From Rhizobium leguminosarum (GTDB lineage Bacteria > Pseudomonadota > Alphaproteobacteria > Rhizobiales > Rhizobiaceae): 64,000 bases of DNA. Both the position numbers and the translations under genes were made by a program. The stretch is from the NCBI RefSeq assembly GCF_001679785.1, contig NZ_CP016286.1, forward strand, positions 2,914,001 to 2,978,000, read 5' to 3'. The notes under the pieces were generated by a model. It did not search any database, was not told the origin of the DNA, and worked only from the letters and a program-made list of their open reading frames with translations. Positions 35,182 through 43,245 of this stretch are shown piece after piece (position 1 is the stretch's first letter; each line of letters begins with the position of its first letter).

Positions 35182-36204
35182 TCAGAACTCAACGACCACC
35201 TTGCCGAAAGGCCCGCGATAGAGGTGATCGAGCGCCTCAGGGAATTCGTCGAAGGCATAACGCTTGTCGATCACAGGCTTCAGCCCGGTCTGGTCGATTG
35301 CCCGCACCAGATCTTCAAGCGCACGGCGATGGCCGACGGAAATGCCCTGTACAACAGGCGCCTTGAGCAGGAACGGGCCGGCCGGGCCGGAAACCTCGAC
35401 CCCCTCGAACACGCCGATGACGGAAATGCGGCCATTGATCGCCACTGCCTTCAGCGCCTGGCCGAGATGTGGGCCGCCGACGATCTCAAGCACGTGATCG
35501 GCGCCATAGCCGCCGGTCAACTTATAGAGTTGCTCAACCCAGTCGCCCTCATGGCGATTGATCGCGTGATCGGCGCCAAGGGCAACGGCGCGGCCGAGTT
35601 TCTCGGCGCTGCCTGATGTGATGAAGATCTCCGCACCATGCGCCTTGGCGATCTGCAGACCGAAGAGCGCCACACCGCCGGTGCCCTGCACCAGAACCTT
35701 GTCGCCAGCCTTCAGGCCGCCGCGTTCGATCAGGGCGAACCAGGCGGTCAGTCCGGCGCAAGGCAAGGTGCTCGCCTGCGCCGCATCGAGCGTATCAGGC
35801 GCGCGTGAATACCATTCCTCCGACAGCACGGTGTATTGCGAGAGGACGCCGGGATAGAAGCCGCCGCGCGTCTTGTAAGGTGGCGTGCGCGCATCGCCCA
35901 ACCCGCGTCCGTCGACCCAGTCGGGCGAAAACGTCGAGATGACCCGATCGCCCGGCTTGAAACGGCTGACATCGGGTCCGACTGCCTCGACGACCCCTGC
36001 CATGTCGGAAGCTGGCACGAAGGGAAATTGCAGCGGCAACCCCATGCCGCTCTCCATCAGCAACCGATCGCGGAAATTGAGCGAGACGGCTTCCGTCCGG
36101 ACCAGAACCCTGTTTCCCGAAACCGGTTCAAGCCTCCGCTCCCCGATCGTCAGCTGGCGCTCCGGCCCTACCGCGTCGATCTGCCATTGCCGTGTTGTCT
36201 GCAT
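35182..36204 (-). CDS. zinc-free medium-chain alcohol dehydrogenase / quinone oxidoreductase
   Basis: 340 residues from the ATG at 36204 (MQTTRQWQIDAVGP), with AAGGAG upstream; the frame is open far beyond, opposite the LysR gene, but without meaning. MDR fold: SLNFRDRLLMESGMGLP, VPASDMAGVVEAVG, NAD(P)H loop VQGTGGVALFGLQIAKA, and GGYGADHVLEIVGG. The cysteine and histidine ligands of zinc dehydrogenases are absent, so it is a quinone oxidoreductase/enoyl reductase type. Divergent from a LysR regulator that probably controls it. Confidence 0.87.
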   Translation of the reverse strand: MQTTRQWQIDAVGPERQLTIGERRLEPVSGNRVLVRTEAVSLNFRDRLLMESGMGLPLQFPFVPASDMAGVVEAVGPDVSRFKPGDRVISTFSPDWVDGRGLGDARTPPYKTRGGFYPGVLSQYTVLSEEWYSRAPDTLDAAQASTLPCAGLTAWFALIERGGLKAGDKVLVQGTGGVALFGLQIAKAHGAEIFITSGSAEKLGRAVALGADHAINRHEGDWVEQLYKLTGGYGADHVLEIVGGPHLGQALKAVAINGRISVIGVFEGVEVSGPAGPFLLKAPVVQGISVGHRRALEDLVRAIDQTGLKPVIDKRYAFDEFPEALDHLYRGPFGKVVVEF

Positions 36205-36240
36205 TGTCTTGCTCCTTGTCCATTGCAGGGAGCGCAAAAC

Positions 36241-36273
36241 ATATCGTTGAATATTTCGCACCAGTTGCGATAT
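36241..36273. promoter_or_regulatory. dyad between the quinone oxidoreductase and LysR genes
   Basis: ATATCG (36241-36246) and CGATAT (36268-36273) form a spaced inverted repeat in the 102-bp divergent promoter, a usual arrangement for a LysR binding site. Confidence 0.42.
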
Positions 36274-36306
36274 TAATTCTCCAGAATGGTTCCAAAGAGG
36301 AAACAA

Positions 36307-37206
36307 ATGGAACAGCTGAAGGGTATCTCGATCTTTGTCGAAGCCGTCGAGGCAGGTGGCTTTTCGGCCGCCGCCGAGCGGCTTCACCTCACGCGTTCGG
36401 CGGTCGGCAAGACGATCGCACGTCTGGAACAGCGTCTCGGCGTGCGGCTTTTCAACCGTACGACACGCATGCAGAGCCTCACCGAGGAAGGCCGCTTCTT
36501 CTACGAGCGCTGCCTGCGGGCGGTCGAGGAAATCCGCCTCGGGGAAGCCATGCTGGAATCCGGCCGGCGTGATGTGCGCGGCCGATTGCGCATCTCGATG
36601 CCGGTGCTTTTCGGCCGCCATTGCATCGCGCCGATCCTGGCACGCCTGCTCGATGAACATCCGAACCTCGAACTCGACCTTTCCTTCAACGACCGTATCG
36701 TCGACCTGCTCGAAGACGGCTTCGATCTTGTCATCCGCAACGGGCCGCTGAAGGACAATCCGGATCTGATGGCCCGGGCGATCGCCCGCCAGCGCATGAC
36801 CGTCTGCGCATCGCCCGCCTATCTGGAAAAACATGGTTCGCCGCAGACCGTCTTCGATATTCCCCGGCATGAGGGCATCGTCTACAGGCGGGGCGATGAT
36901 GACAAGGGTTGGATCTTTCCGACTGCAGCCGATCCCGGGCGGCGGATGCCGCCAAAGGCGCGGCTGCGGCTCGACGACCTTGCTTCGATTTCCGATGCGG
37001 CCGTCGCCGGGCGCGGACTTGCCTGGCTCCCCTGCTGGCTGGTCCGCGAGGAGGTGCTGGCAGGCCGGCTCATTCAGGTGTTGAAGCAGGAACCGGCCAA
37101 TGTCTTCGATGCCCATGCCGTTTGGCTGCGCTCTCCGGTCATGCTGCCGAAGGTAAGGCTCGCGATCGATACGCTCGCCGCCGGACTGCCGGCAATGATG
37201 GGCTGA
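36307..37206 (+). CDS. LysR-family transcriptional regulator
   Basis: 299 residues from the ATG at 36307 (MEQLKGISIFVEAVEAGGFS), with GAGGAAACAA upstream. N-terminal winged helix-turn-helix (SAAAERLHLTRSAVGKTIARLEQRLGVRLFNRTTR) and C-terminal effector-binding domain of the CrgA/PA2206 group (RGRLRISMPVLFGRHCIAPILARLL, DLVIRNGPLKDNPDLMAR). Divergent from the quinone oxidoreductase, whose gene is its likely target, perhaps in response to a quinone or electrophile; this is inference. Confidence 0.88.
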   Translation: MEQLKGISIFVEAVEAGGFSAAAERLHLTRSAVGKTIARLEQRLGVRLFNRTTRMQSLTEEGRFFYERCLRAVEEIRLGEAMLESGRRDVRGRLRISMPVLFGRHCIAPILARLLDEHPNLELDLSFNDRIVDLLEDGFDLVIRNGPLKDNPDLMARAIARQRMTVCASPAYLEKHGSPQTVFDIPRHEGIVYRRGDDDKGWIFPTAADPGRRMPPKARLRLDDLASISDAAVAGRGLAWLPCWLVREEVLAGRLIQVLKQEPANVFDAHAVWLRSPVMLPKVRLAIDTLAAGLPAMMG

Positions 37207-37347
37207 AGCGCTCGCCACGCGTCTGCGAGCGACGAGAAACCCATGTAATTCCTATACGTTTCCCTGGAAATCACCCGATGCAGCAGTATATCCGATAGTT
37301 CACCGTCCGTTGTGGACGACCGCCATATCACTCGGAACACGGTCAGC

Positions 37348-37884
37348 ATGTCACTTCGCAGCGCCCTCCGCGCACAAACTGCAGATTGCCACGCCGCGGT
37401 CGACGCTCTCTTCGGCAGTTTCAATCTCTCACGCACCCAGGATTACAAGGCATTCCTGCTAGCGCATGCCCGGGTCGTACCATCAGTCGAACATGCGCTT
37501 GAGGAAGCCGGGATCGCTCGCCTGCTGCCCGACTGGCCGGAACGAAGGCGCGTGCACCGGCTCGCTGCCGACATAAGGGAGCTCGGCGATCGATTGCCCG
37601 CGCCTCTTCCTCAACCTGCCTTGCATTGCGAAGCAGCGGTCTGGGGTGCTGCCTATGTCCTGGAAGGCTCCAAGCTCGGCGGCGCGCTGCTCGCCAAGGC
37701 CGTGCCTGATCATTTGCCCAGCAGCTACCTGACCCCCCAAGGCCCGAAGGGCGCCATGCGGCTCTTCGTGGATCGTCTTGACGCAAGCAAGGTGAACGAT
37801 CCCGGCGCTGCCGTCACGGCCGCTCGCAATGTCTTCGATCTCTTCCTAAAAGCGGGGCAACTCACGCTGGAAACCGTGCCATGA
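37348..37884 (+). CDS. bphO: biliverdin-producing heme oxygenase (BphO)
   Basis: 178 residues from the ATG at 37348 (MSLRSALRAQTADCHAAVDALF); a GTG at 37312 would add 12 residues. Heme oxygenase fold with the proximal histidine in TADCHAAVD, and distal-helix segment AAYVLEGSKLGGALLAKAV. It opens heme to biliverdin, the chromophore of the phytochrome whose start overlaps its stop (ATGA), so the two genes are translationally coupled. This is distinct from the IsdG-type monooxygenase at 18-19 kb. Confidence 0.88.
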   Translation: MSLRSALRAQTADCHAAVDALFGSFNLSRTQDYKAFLLAHARVVPSVEHALEEAGIARLLPDWPERRRVHRLAADIRELGDRLPAPLPQPALHCEAAVWGAAYVLEGSKLGGALLAKAVPDHLPSSYLTPQGPKGAMRLFVDRLDASKVNDPGAAVTAARNVFDLFLKAGQLTLETVP

Positions 37885-40448
37885 GCGGCACGCACGAACC
37901 TGTCGATCTCACCAATTGCGACCGTGAACCGATCCACCAGCTTGGATCGGTTCAACCTTTCGGCTTTCTCCTGGCGATATCCTCAGACTGGATTGTCACC
38001 CGCGCCTCTGCAAATCTGGTAGAGTTCCTCGGTGTTGCGCAGGCCGACGCGATTGGCCGTCCCGTTGTCTCTCTGATCACACCCGAAGCACTCCACGCCA
38101 TCCGCAACAAGCTTACCACGCTGCGCGGTCCCGACGTCGTCGAGCGCATTTTCGGCATTGCCCTGATGCCCGATCAAAACAGGTTCGACATTGCCCTGCA
38201 CCTGAACGGAGGTGAGGTCATCATCGAAGGCGAGCGCTGCCAGGATAACCGGCGCGACGTCGCTTCGCTCTCCATGCGCAGCATGATGTCCCGGCTCGAC
38301 CACACGGAAACACTGGAGGCGTTCTTCCGCGAAGGTGCAAGACAGGCGCGCGCCTTGACCGGCTTCGATCGGGTCATGGTCTATCGTTTCGACGAAGGCG
38401 GTTCCGGCGAAGTAGTGGCGGAAGCCGCCCGGGCCGGCATCGGCTCGTTTCTCGGGCTGCACTATCCGGCTTCCGACATTCCAGTACAGGCGCGCGCGCT
38501 TTATCTGCGCAACCTGTTCCGCATCATTGCCGATGTCGACGCCGTCCCGGTCCCGATCCTGCCGCAACGCGACGAGCACGGCCAGCCGCTCGACCTCTCC
38601 ATGTCGGTATTGCGTTCTGTTTCGCCGATCCACATCGAATATCTGAAAAACATGGGCGTCGGCGCTTCGCTCTCCATATCGATCGTCGTGGACGGTAGGC
38701 TCTGGGGCCTGTTTGCCTGCCATCACTACGGCCCGCGTCTGCCTTCGGCCCAAAGCCGCTCCACTGCCGAACTCTTCGGCCAGATGTTTGCGTCGCGACT
38801 TGAAAGCCGCGAACGGCGACTGGCTCTCGACTACGAGACCAAGGCGCGCCGCATTGCAGACCGGCTTCTCACCTCCGTCGCAGACAATGCGAGCCTGCTC
38901 GACGATCCGGCCTGGCTGATCGAGGCGCTTGCCGACGCCATTCCTGCCGATGGGATCGGCGTCTGGATCAACGGCCGCCTGGCCCTTGCCGGCATCGGGC
39001 CGGATGAGAGAGGCTTCGCAGCCCTCGTCCGCCACCTCAACCGCAACGCCGCCGGCCGCATCTATGCCGTGGACAGGCTCGCGGAAGCCTATCCGGATCT
39101 TGAGGTCGATGATGCGGTGGCAGGCACGCTTGCCATCCCGATCTCGCGTTCGCCGCGCGATTATGTCGTGCTTTTCCGCCAGGAATTGGTGCGCACCGCC
39201 CGCTGGGGCGGCGACCCGCACAAGCCGGTGGAATACGGGCCGAATGGCCCGAGGCTGACGCCGCGCAAGAGTTTCGAGGCCTGGTCGGAACTGGTGCGTG
39301 GCCGCTCCCTCCCCTTCACGGAGGCCGAGCGCCGCGTCGCCGAAACCATCCGCGTCACGCTGATCGAGGTGGTATTGCGCCTCACCGACGAGGTCAGCAT
39401 GGCGCGCCAGACGGCAAACGAGCGCCAGGAACTGCTGATTGCCGAGCTGAACCACCGCGTCCGCAACATATTGAGCCTCATCACCGGCATCATCCGGCAG
39501 TCGCAGGCAACGTCGGTCGGCCTTGGCGACTACATCCGCCAGCTCGAGGGCCGCATCCAGTCGCTCGCCCGTGCCCATGACCAGATCACCCGCGATCACT
39601 GGGCGCCCGCTTCGCTTCGGCAATTGCTGCTGGCAGAGACCGGCGCCTATCTCGGGAAAAATGCGCAACGCATCCAGATGAGCGGCGAGGACGTGCTGCT
39701 GGAACCGCAGGCCTTTTCCACCGCCGCCCTTGTTTTCCATGAGCTGATGACCAACAGCGCCAAATACGGCAGCCTTTCCGGCACCAGCAGCGGCACGGTC
39801 CAACTCGGCTGGCATCGCGACGACGAGGGCAATCTGCGTATTGGCTGGCGCGAAAAGGATGGCCCGCCCGTCGTCGAACCCAAACGCCATGGCTTCGGTT
39901 CGACGATCATCCGCCGCTCGATCCCCTATGACCTCGGCGGCAAGGCCGAGGTCCGCTACGTCAAGGATGGGCTCGAGGCGGATTTCTCCATTCCGGCGCG
40001 ACATGTCGTCGGCCCGACGAGCGAACGATCAAATCCGGCTCCGCTCGGAACGACCGAACCGAAGACCACTTCTGATGAACAGCCGCTCTCCGGCTTGAAC
40101 GTGCTGCTGGTGGAAAACAATCTGATCATCGCCATGGATGGCGAGGACATCCTGCGCCGCCTGGGCGCCGACGTGGCTACGGCGCCAAGTGTCACTGCGG
40201 CTATGGAAATTCTGGCAGGGCAGTCCTTCGATCTGGCGCTTCTCGATGTCAATCTTGGCGATGAGACGAGTTTCGGAATTGCCGACCGGCTGGCGGCCGA
40301 AGGCGTACCCTTCGTTTTTGCCACGGGCTATGGGGAGGGCATCGCCCAGGCGAACAGCCACTCGGACGCGCCCGTGCTACAGAAGCCTTATACGATGGAA
40401 GGCATGACGGATATTCTTGCCCGGGTGCCGCTTCCAAGAAGAGGGTAA
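37881..40448 (+). CDS. bphP: bacteriophytochrome, HWE histidine kinase with fused receiver domain
   Basis: 855 residues. C13 (LTNCDREPIHQLGSVQPFG) is the biliverdin-attachment cysteine; then PAS (about 20-120), GAF (130-305, with YPASDIPVQARALY) and PHY (315-500, tongue motif PRKSFEAW). The output is an HWE kinase with H525 in AELNHRVRNILSLI and HELMTNSAKYGSLS. A C-terminal receiver domain has D789 (LLDVNLGDE). This layout matches Agrobacterium BphP2 (Agp2). It senses red/far-red light; the partner is not evident. It is convergent with rutR, 4 bp between stops. Confidence 0.93.
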   Translation: MSGTHEPVDLTNCDREPIHQLGSVQPFGFLLAISSDWIVTRASANLVEFLGVAQADAIGRPVVSLITPEALHAIRNKLTTLRGPDVVERIFGIALMPDQNRFDIALHLNGGEVIIEGERCQDNRRDVASLSMRSMMSRLDHTETLEAFFREGARQARALTGFDRVMVYRFDEGGSGEVVAEAARAGIGSFLGLHYPASDIPVQARALYLRNLFRIIADVDAVPVPILPQRDEHGQPLDLSMSVLRSVSPIHIEYLKNMGVGASLSISIVVDGRLWGLFACHHYGPRLPSAQSRSTAELFGQMFASRLESRERRLALDYETKARRIADRLLTSVADNASLLDDPAWLIEALADAIPADGIGVWINGRLALAGIGPDERGFAALVRHLNRNAAGRIYAVDRLAEAYPDLEVDDAVAGTLAIPISRSPRDYVVLFRQELVRTARWGGDPHKPVEYGPNGPRLTPRKSFEAWSELVRGRSLPFTEAERRVAETIRVTLIEVVLRLTDEVSMARQTANERQELLIAELNHRVRNILSLITGIIRQSQATSVGLGDYIRQLEGRIQSLARAHDQITRDHWAPASLRQLLLAETGAYLGKNAQRIQMSGEDVLLEPQAFSTAALVFHELMTNSAKYGSLSGTSSGTVQLGWHRDDEGNLRIGWREKDGPPVVEPKRHGFGSTIIRRSIPYDLGGKAEVRYVKDGLEADFSIPARHVVGPTSERSNPAPLGTTEPKTTSDEQPLSGLNVLLVENNLIIAMDGEDILRRLGADVATAPSVTAAMEILAGQSFDLALLDVNLGDETSFGIADRLAAEGVPFVFATGYGEGIAQANSHSDAPVLQKPYTMEGMTDILARVPLPRRG

Positions 40449-40452
40449 ACCC

Positions 40453-41103
40453 TCACGCCTCCAGGGGATCCGGTCGCAGGCCGCCGATGAAGAGCTGTTC
40501 CAGAAACCGCGCCGCATCCTCGAAGCGCCCTTCGCCCGAATGTTCCTGCCCCAGCACGGCACGCACCTGAACGTCGAAATCCGCGTAATGCTGCGTTGTC
40601 GACCAGATGGAGAAGATCAGGTGATAGGGATCGCATTTGACGATCTTGCCTGATTTCGCCCAGGCGCGGATGACCTCCGCCTTCTCGTCGACCAATTCCT
40701 TCAGCGGTCCCTTCAGCTCGTCCTCGATATGCGGCGCGCCCTGCAGCACCTCGTTGGCGAAAAGCCGGCTCTCGCGGGGAAAATCGCGGGCCATCTCCAG
40801 CTTGCGGCGGATGTAGCTGCGGATTTCCGCCTCCGGATTGCCTTCGGCGTTAAAGGCCCGCAGCGGCTCCAGCCAGGTGTAGAGCACCCGGTCGATCAGC
40901 GCCCGGTGCATGGCTTCCTTGGTGCGGAAATAATAGAGCAGGTTGGGTTTCGACATGCCGGCCACTTCGGCAATCTGGTCGATGGTCGAGCCGCGGAAGC
41001 CGCTTGCCGAAAACACGTCGAGGGCCGCTTCCAGGATCTGCTCTTCCTTCTCCTCCTGGATTCGCGTCCGCCTCAGGGTTTTCGCTGCTCTCGGTATGGT
41101 CAC
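40453..41103 (-). CDS. rutR: TetR-family pyrimidine regulator RutR
   Basis: 217 residues from a GTG at 41103 with AAGGGG upstream. Helix-turn-helix GFRGSTIDQIAEVAGMSKPNLLYYFRTKEAMHRALI and a RutR-type C-terminal domain (YTWLEPLRAFNAEGNPEAEIRSYIRRKLEMARDFPRESRLFANEVLQGAP). RutR senses uracil/thymine. It is divergent from the ureidopropionase gene, with a near-consensus RutR box between them, so here it most likely controls the reductive pathway and not the Rut pathway, whose enzymes are absent from this window. Confidence 0.9.
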   Translation of the reverse strand: MTIPRAAKTLRRTRIQEEKEEQILEAALDVFSASGFRGSTIDQIAEVAGMSKPNLLYYFRTKEAMHRALIDRVLYTWLEPLRAFNAEGNPEAEIRSYIRRKLEMARDFPRESRLFANEVLQGAPHIEDELKGPLKELVDEKAEVIRAWAKSGKIVKCDPYHLIFSIWSTTQHYADFDVQVRAVLGQEHSGEGRFEDAARFLEQLFIGGLRPDPLEA

Positions 41104-41248
41104 AGGCTGTTATTTCCCCTTGAAATTCAACTTCTTCGCTCAAGTTTTTCTGAAAGCGATCCCCCGCCGCCTTCTTGAGCAACTGCCCGTATATTTATCG
41201 GCAATTTTCGTGATTTTCGTCTTGAGCCCGGCGGTGGAAGTTGTAATG

Positions 41249-41264
41249 TTTACCAATCGGTCAA
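41249..41264. promoter_or_regulatory. RutR operator
   Basis: TTTACCAATCGGTCAA matches TTGACCA-N2-TGGTCAA at twelve of fourteen defined positions. It lies between rutR and the divergent amidohydrolase, 145 bp and 141 bp from the two starts. Confidence 0.72.
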
Positions 41265-41405
41265 ATTATCCGTCAGATGCAAAACAAAGGCAACTGGCGA
41301 TTTTCCGGCGCTCGACAAAACCAATAAGGGGGCGCAGGAAAGGACCACGGGAACAGGCGGGCATGCCCTTTGCATGACTGCCGCAAACAGGTGAGGGCAT
41401 ACGAA

Positions 41406-42659
41406 ATGGTGGCAGCACCAGGCGAGAACATGCGCGTCAATGGCGACCGTCTCTGGGACAGTCTCATGGAGATGGCGAAGATCGGCCCCGGCATCGCGGG
41501 CGGCAACAATCGCCAGACGCTGACGGATGCCGATGCGCAGGGCCGCAGCCTTTTCAAAAAATGGTGTGACGATGCCGGATTGACCATGGGTGTCGACCGC
41601 ATGGGCACGATGTTCGCCACCCGCCCCGGCACCGATCCCGATGCTCTGCCCGTCTATGTCGGCTCGCATCTCGACACCCAACCGACCGGCGGCAAATATG
41701 ACGGCGTGCTCGGCGTGCTTGCGGCTCTCGAAGTCGTGCGCACGATGAACGATCTCGGCATCAAGACCAAACATCCGATCGTCGTTACCAACTGGACCAA
41801 CGAGGAAGGGGCGCGTTTTGCCCCTGCCATGCTGGCGTCAGGCGTCTTCGCCGGCGTGCACAGCCTGGACTTTGCCTATAACCGCAGGGACCCCGAGGGC
41901 AATCTGTTCGGCGACGAACTGAAGCGCATCGGTTGGGTCGGCGACGAAGAAGTCGGCGCCCGCAAGATGCACGCCTATTTCGAATATCACATCGAGCAGG
42001 GACCGATCCTCGAAGCCGAGGAAAAGCAGATCGGCGTCGTCACCCATTGCCAGGGCCTCTGGTGGCTGGAATTCACGCTGACCGGCAAGGAAGCCCACAC
42101 CGGATCGACGCCGATGAACCTGCGCGTCAATGCCGGCCTCGCCATGGCCCGCATCCTGGAGATGGTCCAGGACGTGGCGATGGGCGAACAGCCAGGCGCC
42201 GTCGGCGGCGTCGGCCAGGTGTTCTTCTCGCCAAACTCCCGCAACGTGCTGCCGGGCAAGGTCGTCTTCACCGTCGACATCCGCTCGCCCGACAAGGAGA
42301 AGCTCGACCGCATGCGGGCAAAGATCGAGGCGAAGGCGCCTGAGATCACCGACGCACTCGGCGTCGGCTGTTCCATCGAGGCGATCGGCCACTTCGAGCC
42401 GATCACCTTCGATCCGAAACTGGTCACGTCGGTGCGCGAAGCCGCCGAGAGACTCGGCTACAGCCACATGAACATCATCTCCGGCGCCGGCCACGACGCC
42501 TGCTGGGCCGCCAAGGTCGCGCCCGCAACGATGGTCATGTGCCCCTGCGTTGGCGGGCTCTCGCACAACGAGGCGGAAGAAATCTCCAAGGAATGGGCGA
42601 TGGCGGGAGCCGACGTGCTCTTCCATGCGGTGGTCGAAACGGCGGAGATTGTCGTGTGA
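41406..42659 (+). CDS. M20-family N-carbamoyl amidohydrolase (beta-ureidopropionase type)
   Basis: 417 residues from the ATG at 41406 (MVAAPGENMRVNG), with GTGAGGG upstream. Zn-dependent hydantoinase/carbamoylase family: YVGSHLDTQPTGGKYDGVLGVLAALE with metal ligands, NWTNEEGARFAPAM with the catalytic glutamate, GKEAHTGSTPMNLRVNA, SGAGHDACWAA. It would split N-carbamoyl-beta-alanine to beta-alanine, CO2 and ammonia, the last step of reductive pyrimidine breakdown. Supported by hydA downstream, rutR and a RutR box upstream, and preT-preA nearby. A role on N-carbamoyl amino acids is the alternative. Confidence 0.88.
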   Translation: MVAAPGENMRVNGDRLWDSLMEMAKIGPGIAGGNNRQTLTDADAQGRSLFKKWCDDAGLTMGVDRMGTMFATRPGTDPDALPVYVGSHLDTQPTGGKYDGVLGVLAALEVVRTMNDLGIKTKHPIVVTNWTNEEGARFAPAMLASGVFAGVHSLDFAYNRRDPEGNLFGDELKRIGWVGDEEVGARKMHAYFEYHIEQGPILEAEEKQIGVVTHCQGLWWLEFTLTGKEAHTGSTPMNLRVNAGLAMARILEMVQDVAMGEQPGAVGGVGQVFFSPNSRNVLPGKVVFTVDIRSPDKEKLDRMRAKIEAKAPEITDALGVGCSIEAIGHFEPITFDPKLVTSVREAAERLGYSHMNIISGAGHDACWAAKVAPATMVMCPCVGGLSHNEAEEISKEWAMAGADVLFHAVVETAEIVV

Positions 42660-43243
42660 TGGCTTATTTCGCGCCCGGAGCCCCCTCATCCGACCCTTCG
42701 GGCCACCTTCTCCCCGCTGGGGAGAAGGGAACGGTGGACGTCGCGGTCTCCCCCTTCTCCCCTCGGGGAGAAGGTGCCCGAAGGGCGGATGAGGGGGCTC
42801 CAGGCGCGACGAAAATTACCAAGCAGGACATCCGCAAACATCGCACCAACAAGACCGACCAGGCGAGAACGCTTCGCCGCAACGAAACTGAAGAGGAATA
42901 CCACCTCTGGAGCGACCTCCGCGCCCGCCGCTTGAACGGCTATAAGTTTGCAAGGCAAGTTCCCCTTGGCCCATTCATCGTCGATTTCCTCTGTCGTGAA
43001 AAACGACTGATCGTCGAAGTCGACGGCTTCCAACATTCCGATAGCGCTTCCGATCAGCGCCGAACTGAATGGCTCAATGTGAATGGCTATTCCGTGCTGC
43101 GCTTCTGGAATCAGGAAATCTCGCGCGAACGCCGCTCAGTGCTCGAAACGATTCTAGCCGCCTTGCAGGGCCGGATCGAGGTCAGCTCAGACCTGCTCGG
43201 CTTCTATTCGCCGGCCCAATCTGCAGACAAGAACGGGGAATGA
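42659..43243 (+). CDS. DUF559 endonuclease-like protein with a repeat-derived N-terminus
   Basis: 194 residues if started at the ATG at 42659, which overlaps the preceding stop (TGATG). Residues about 5-48 are translated from the palindromic repeat at 42671-42807 (PSSDPSGHLLPAGEKG, SPFSPRGEGARRADEG). The real domain starts near residue 60: ARTLRRNETEEEYHLWSDLRARRLNGYKFARQVPLGPFIVDFLCREKRLIVEVDGFQH, with the VSR/PD-(D/E)XK-like core IVDF...VEVDG...QRRTEWLNVNGYSVLRFW. A GTG at 42734 is another start. DUF559 genes are common single genes of unknown role; this one sits between two pyrimidine genes and overlaps the hydA start region. Confidence 0.72.
   Translation: MAYFAPGAPSSDPSGHLLPAGEKGTVDVAVSPFSPRGEGARRADEGAPGATKITKQDIRKHRTNKTDQARTLRRNETEEEYHLWSDLRARRLNGYKFARQVPLGPFIVDFLCREKRLIVEVDGFQHSDSASDQRRTEWLNVNGYSVLRFWNQEISRERRSVLETILAALQGRIEVSSDLLGFYSPAQSADKNGE
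42671..42807. repeat. palindromic intergenic-type element inside a coding frame
   Basis: Two ~50-bp arms in inverted orientation (GCGCCCGGAGCCCCCTCATC ... and ... GATGAGGGGGCTCCAGGCGC), each with an inner TTCTCCCC/GGGGAGAA hairpin. Same family as 17900-18068. Here it is open in the frame of the DUF559 gene. Confidence 0.8.
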
Positions 43244-43245
43244 TC

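Noticed and set aside
36205-37218. Long N-terminal extension of the quinone oxidoreductase frame on the minus strand
   Set aside because: It lies opposite the LysR gene, and the ATG at 36204 has a good ribosome site and the family N-terminus.
37334-37360. Possible EcfG promoter for bphO (GGAAC at 37335)
   Set aside because: No CGTT at 15-18 bp spacing, and the box lies almost on the start codon.
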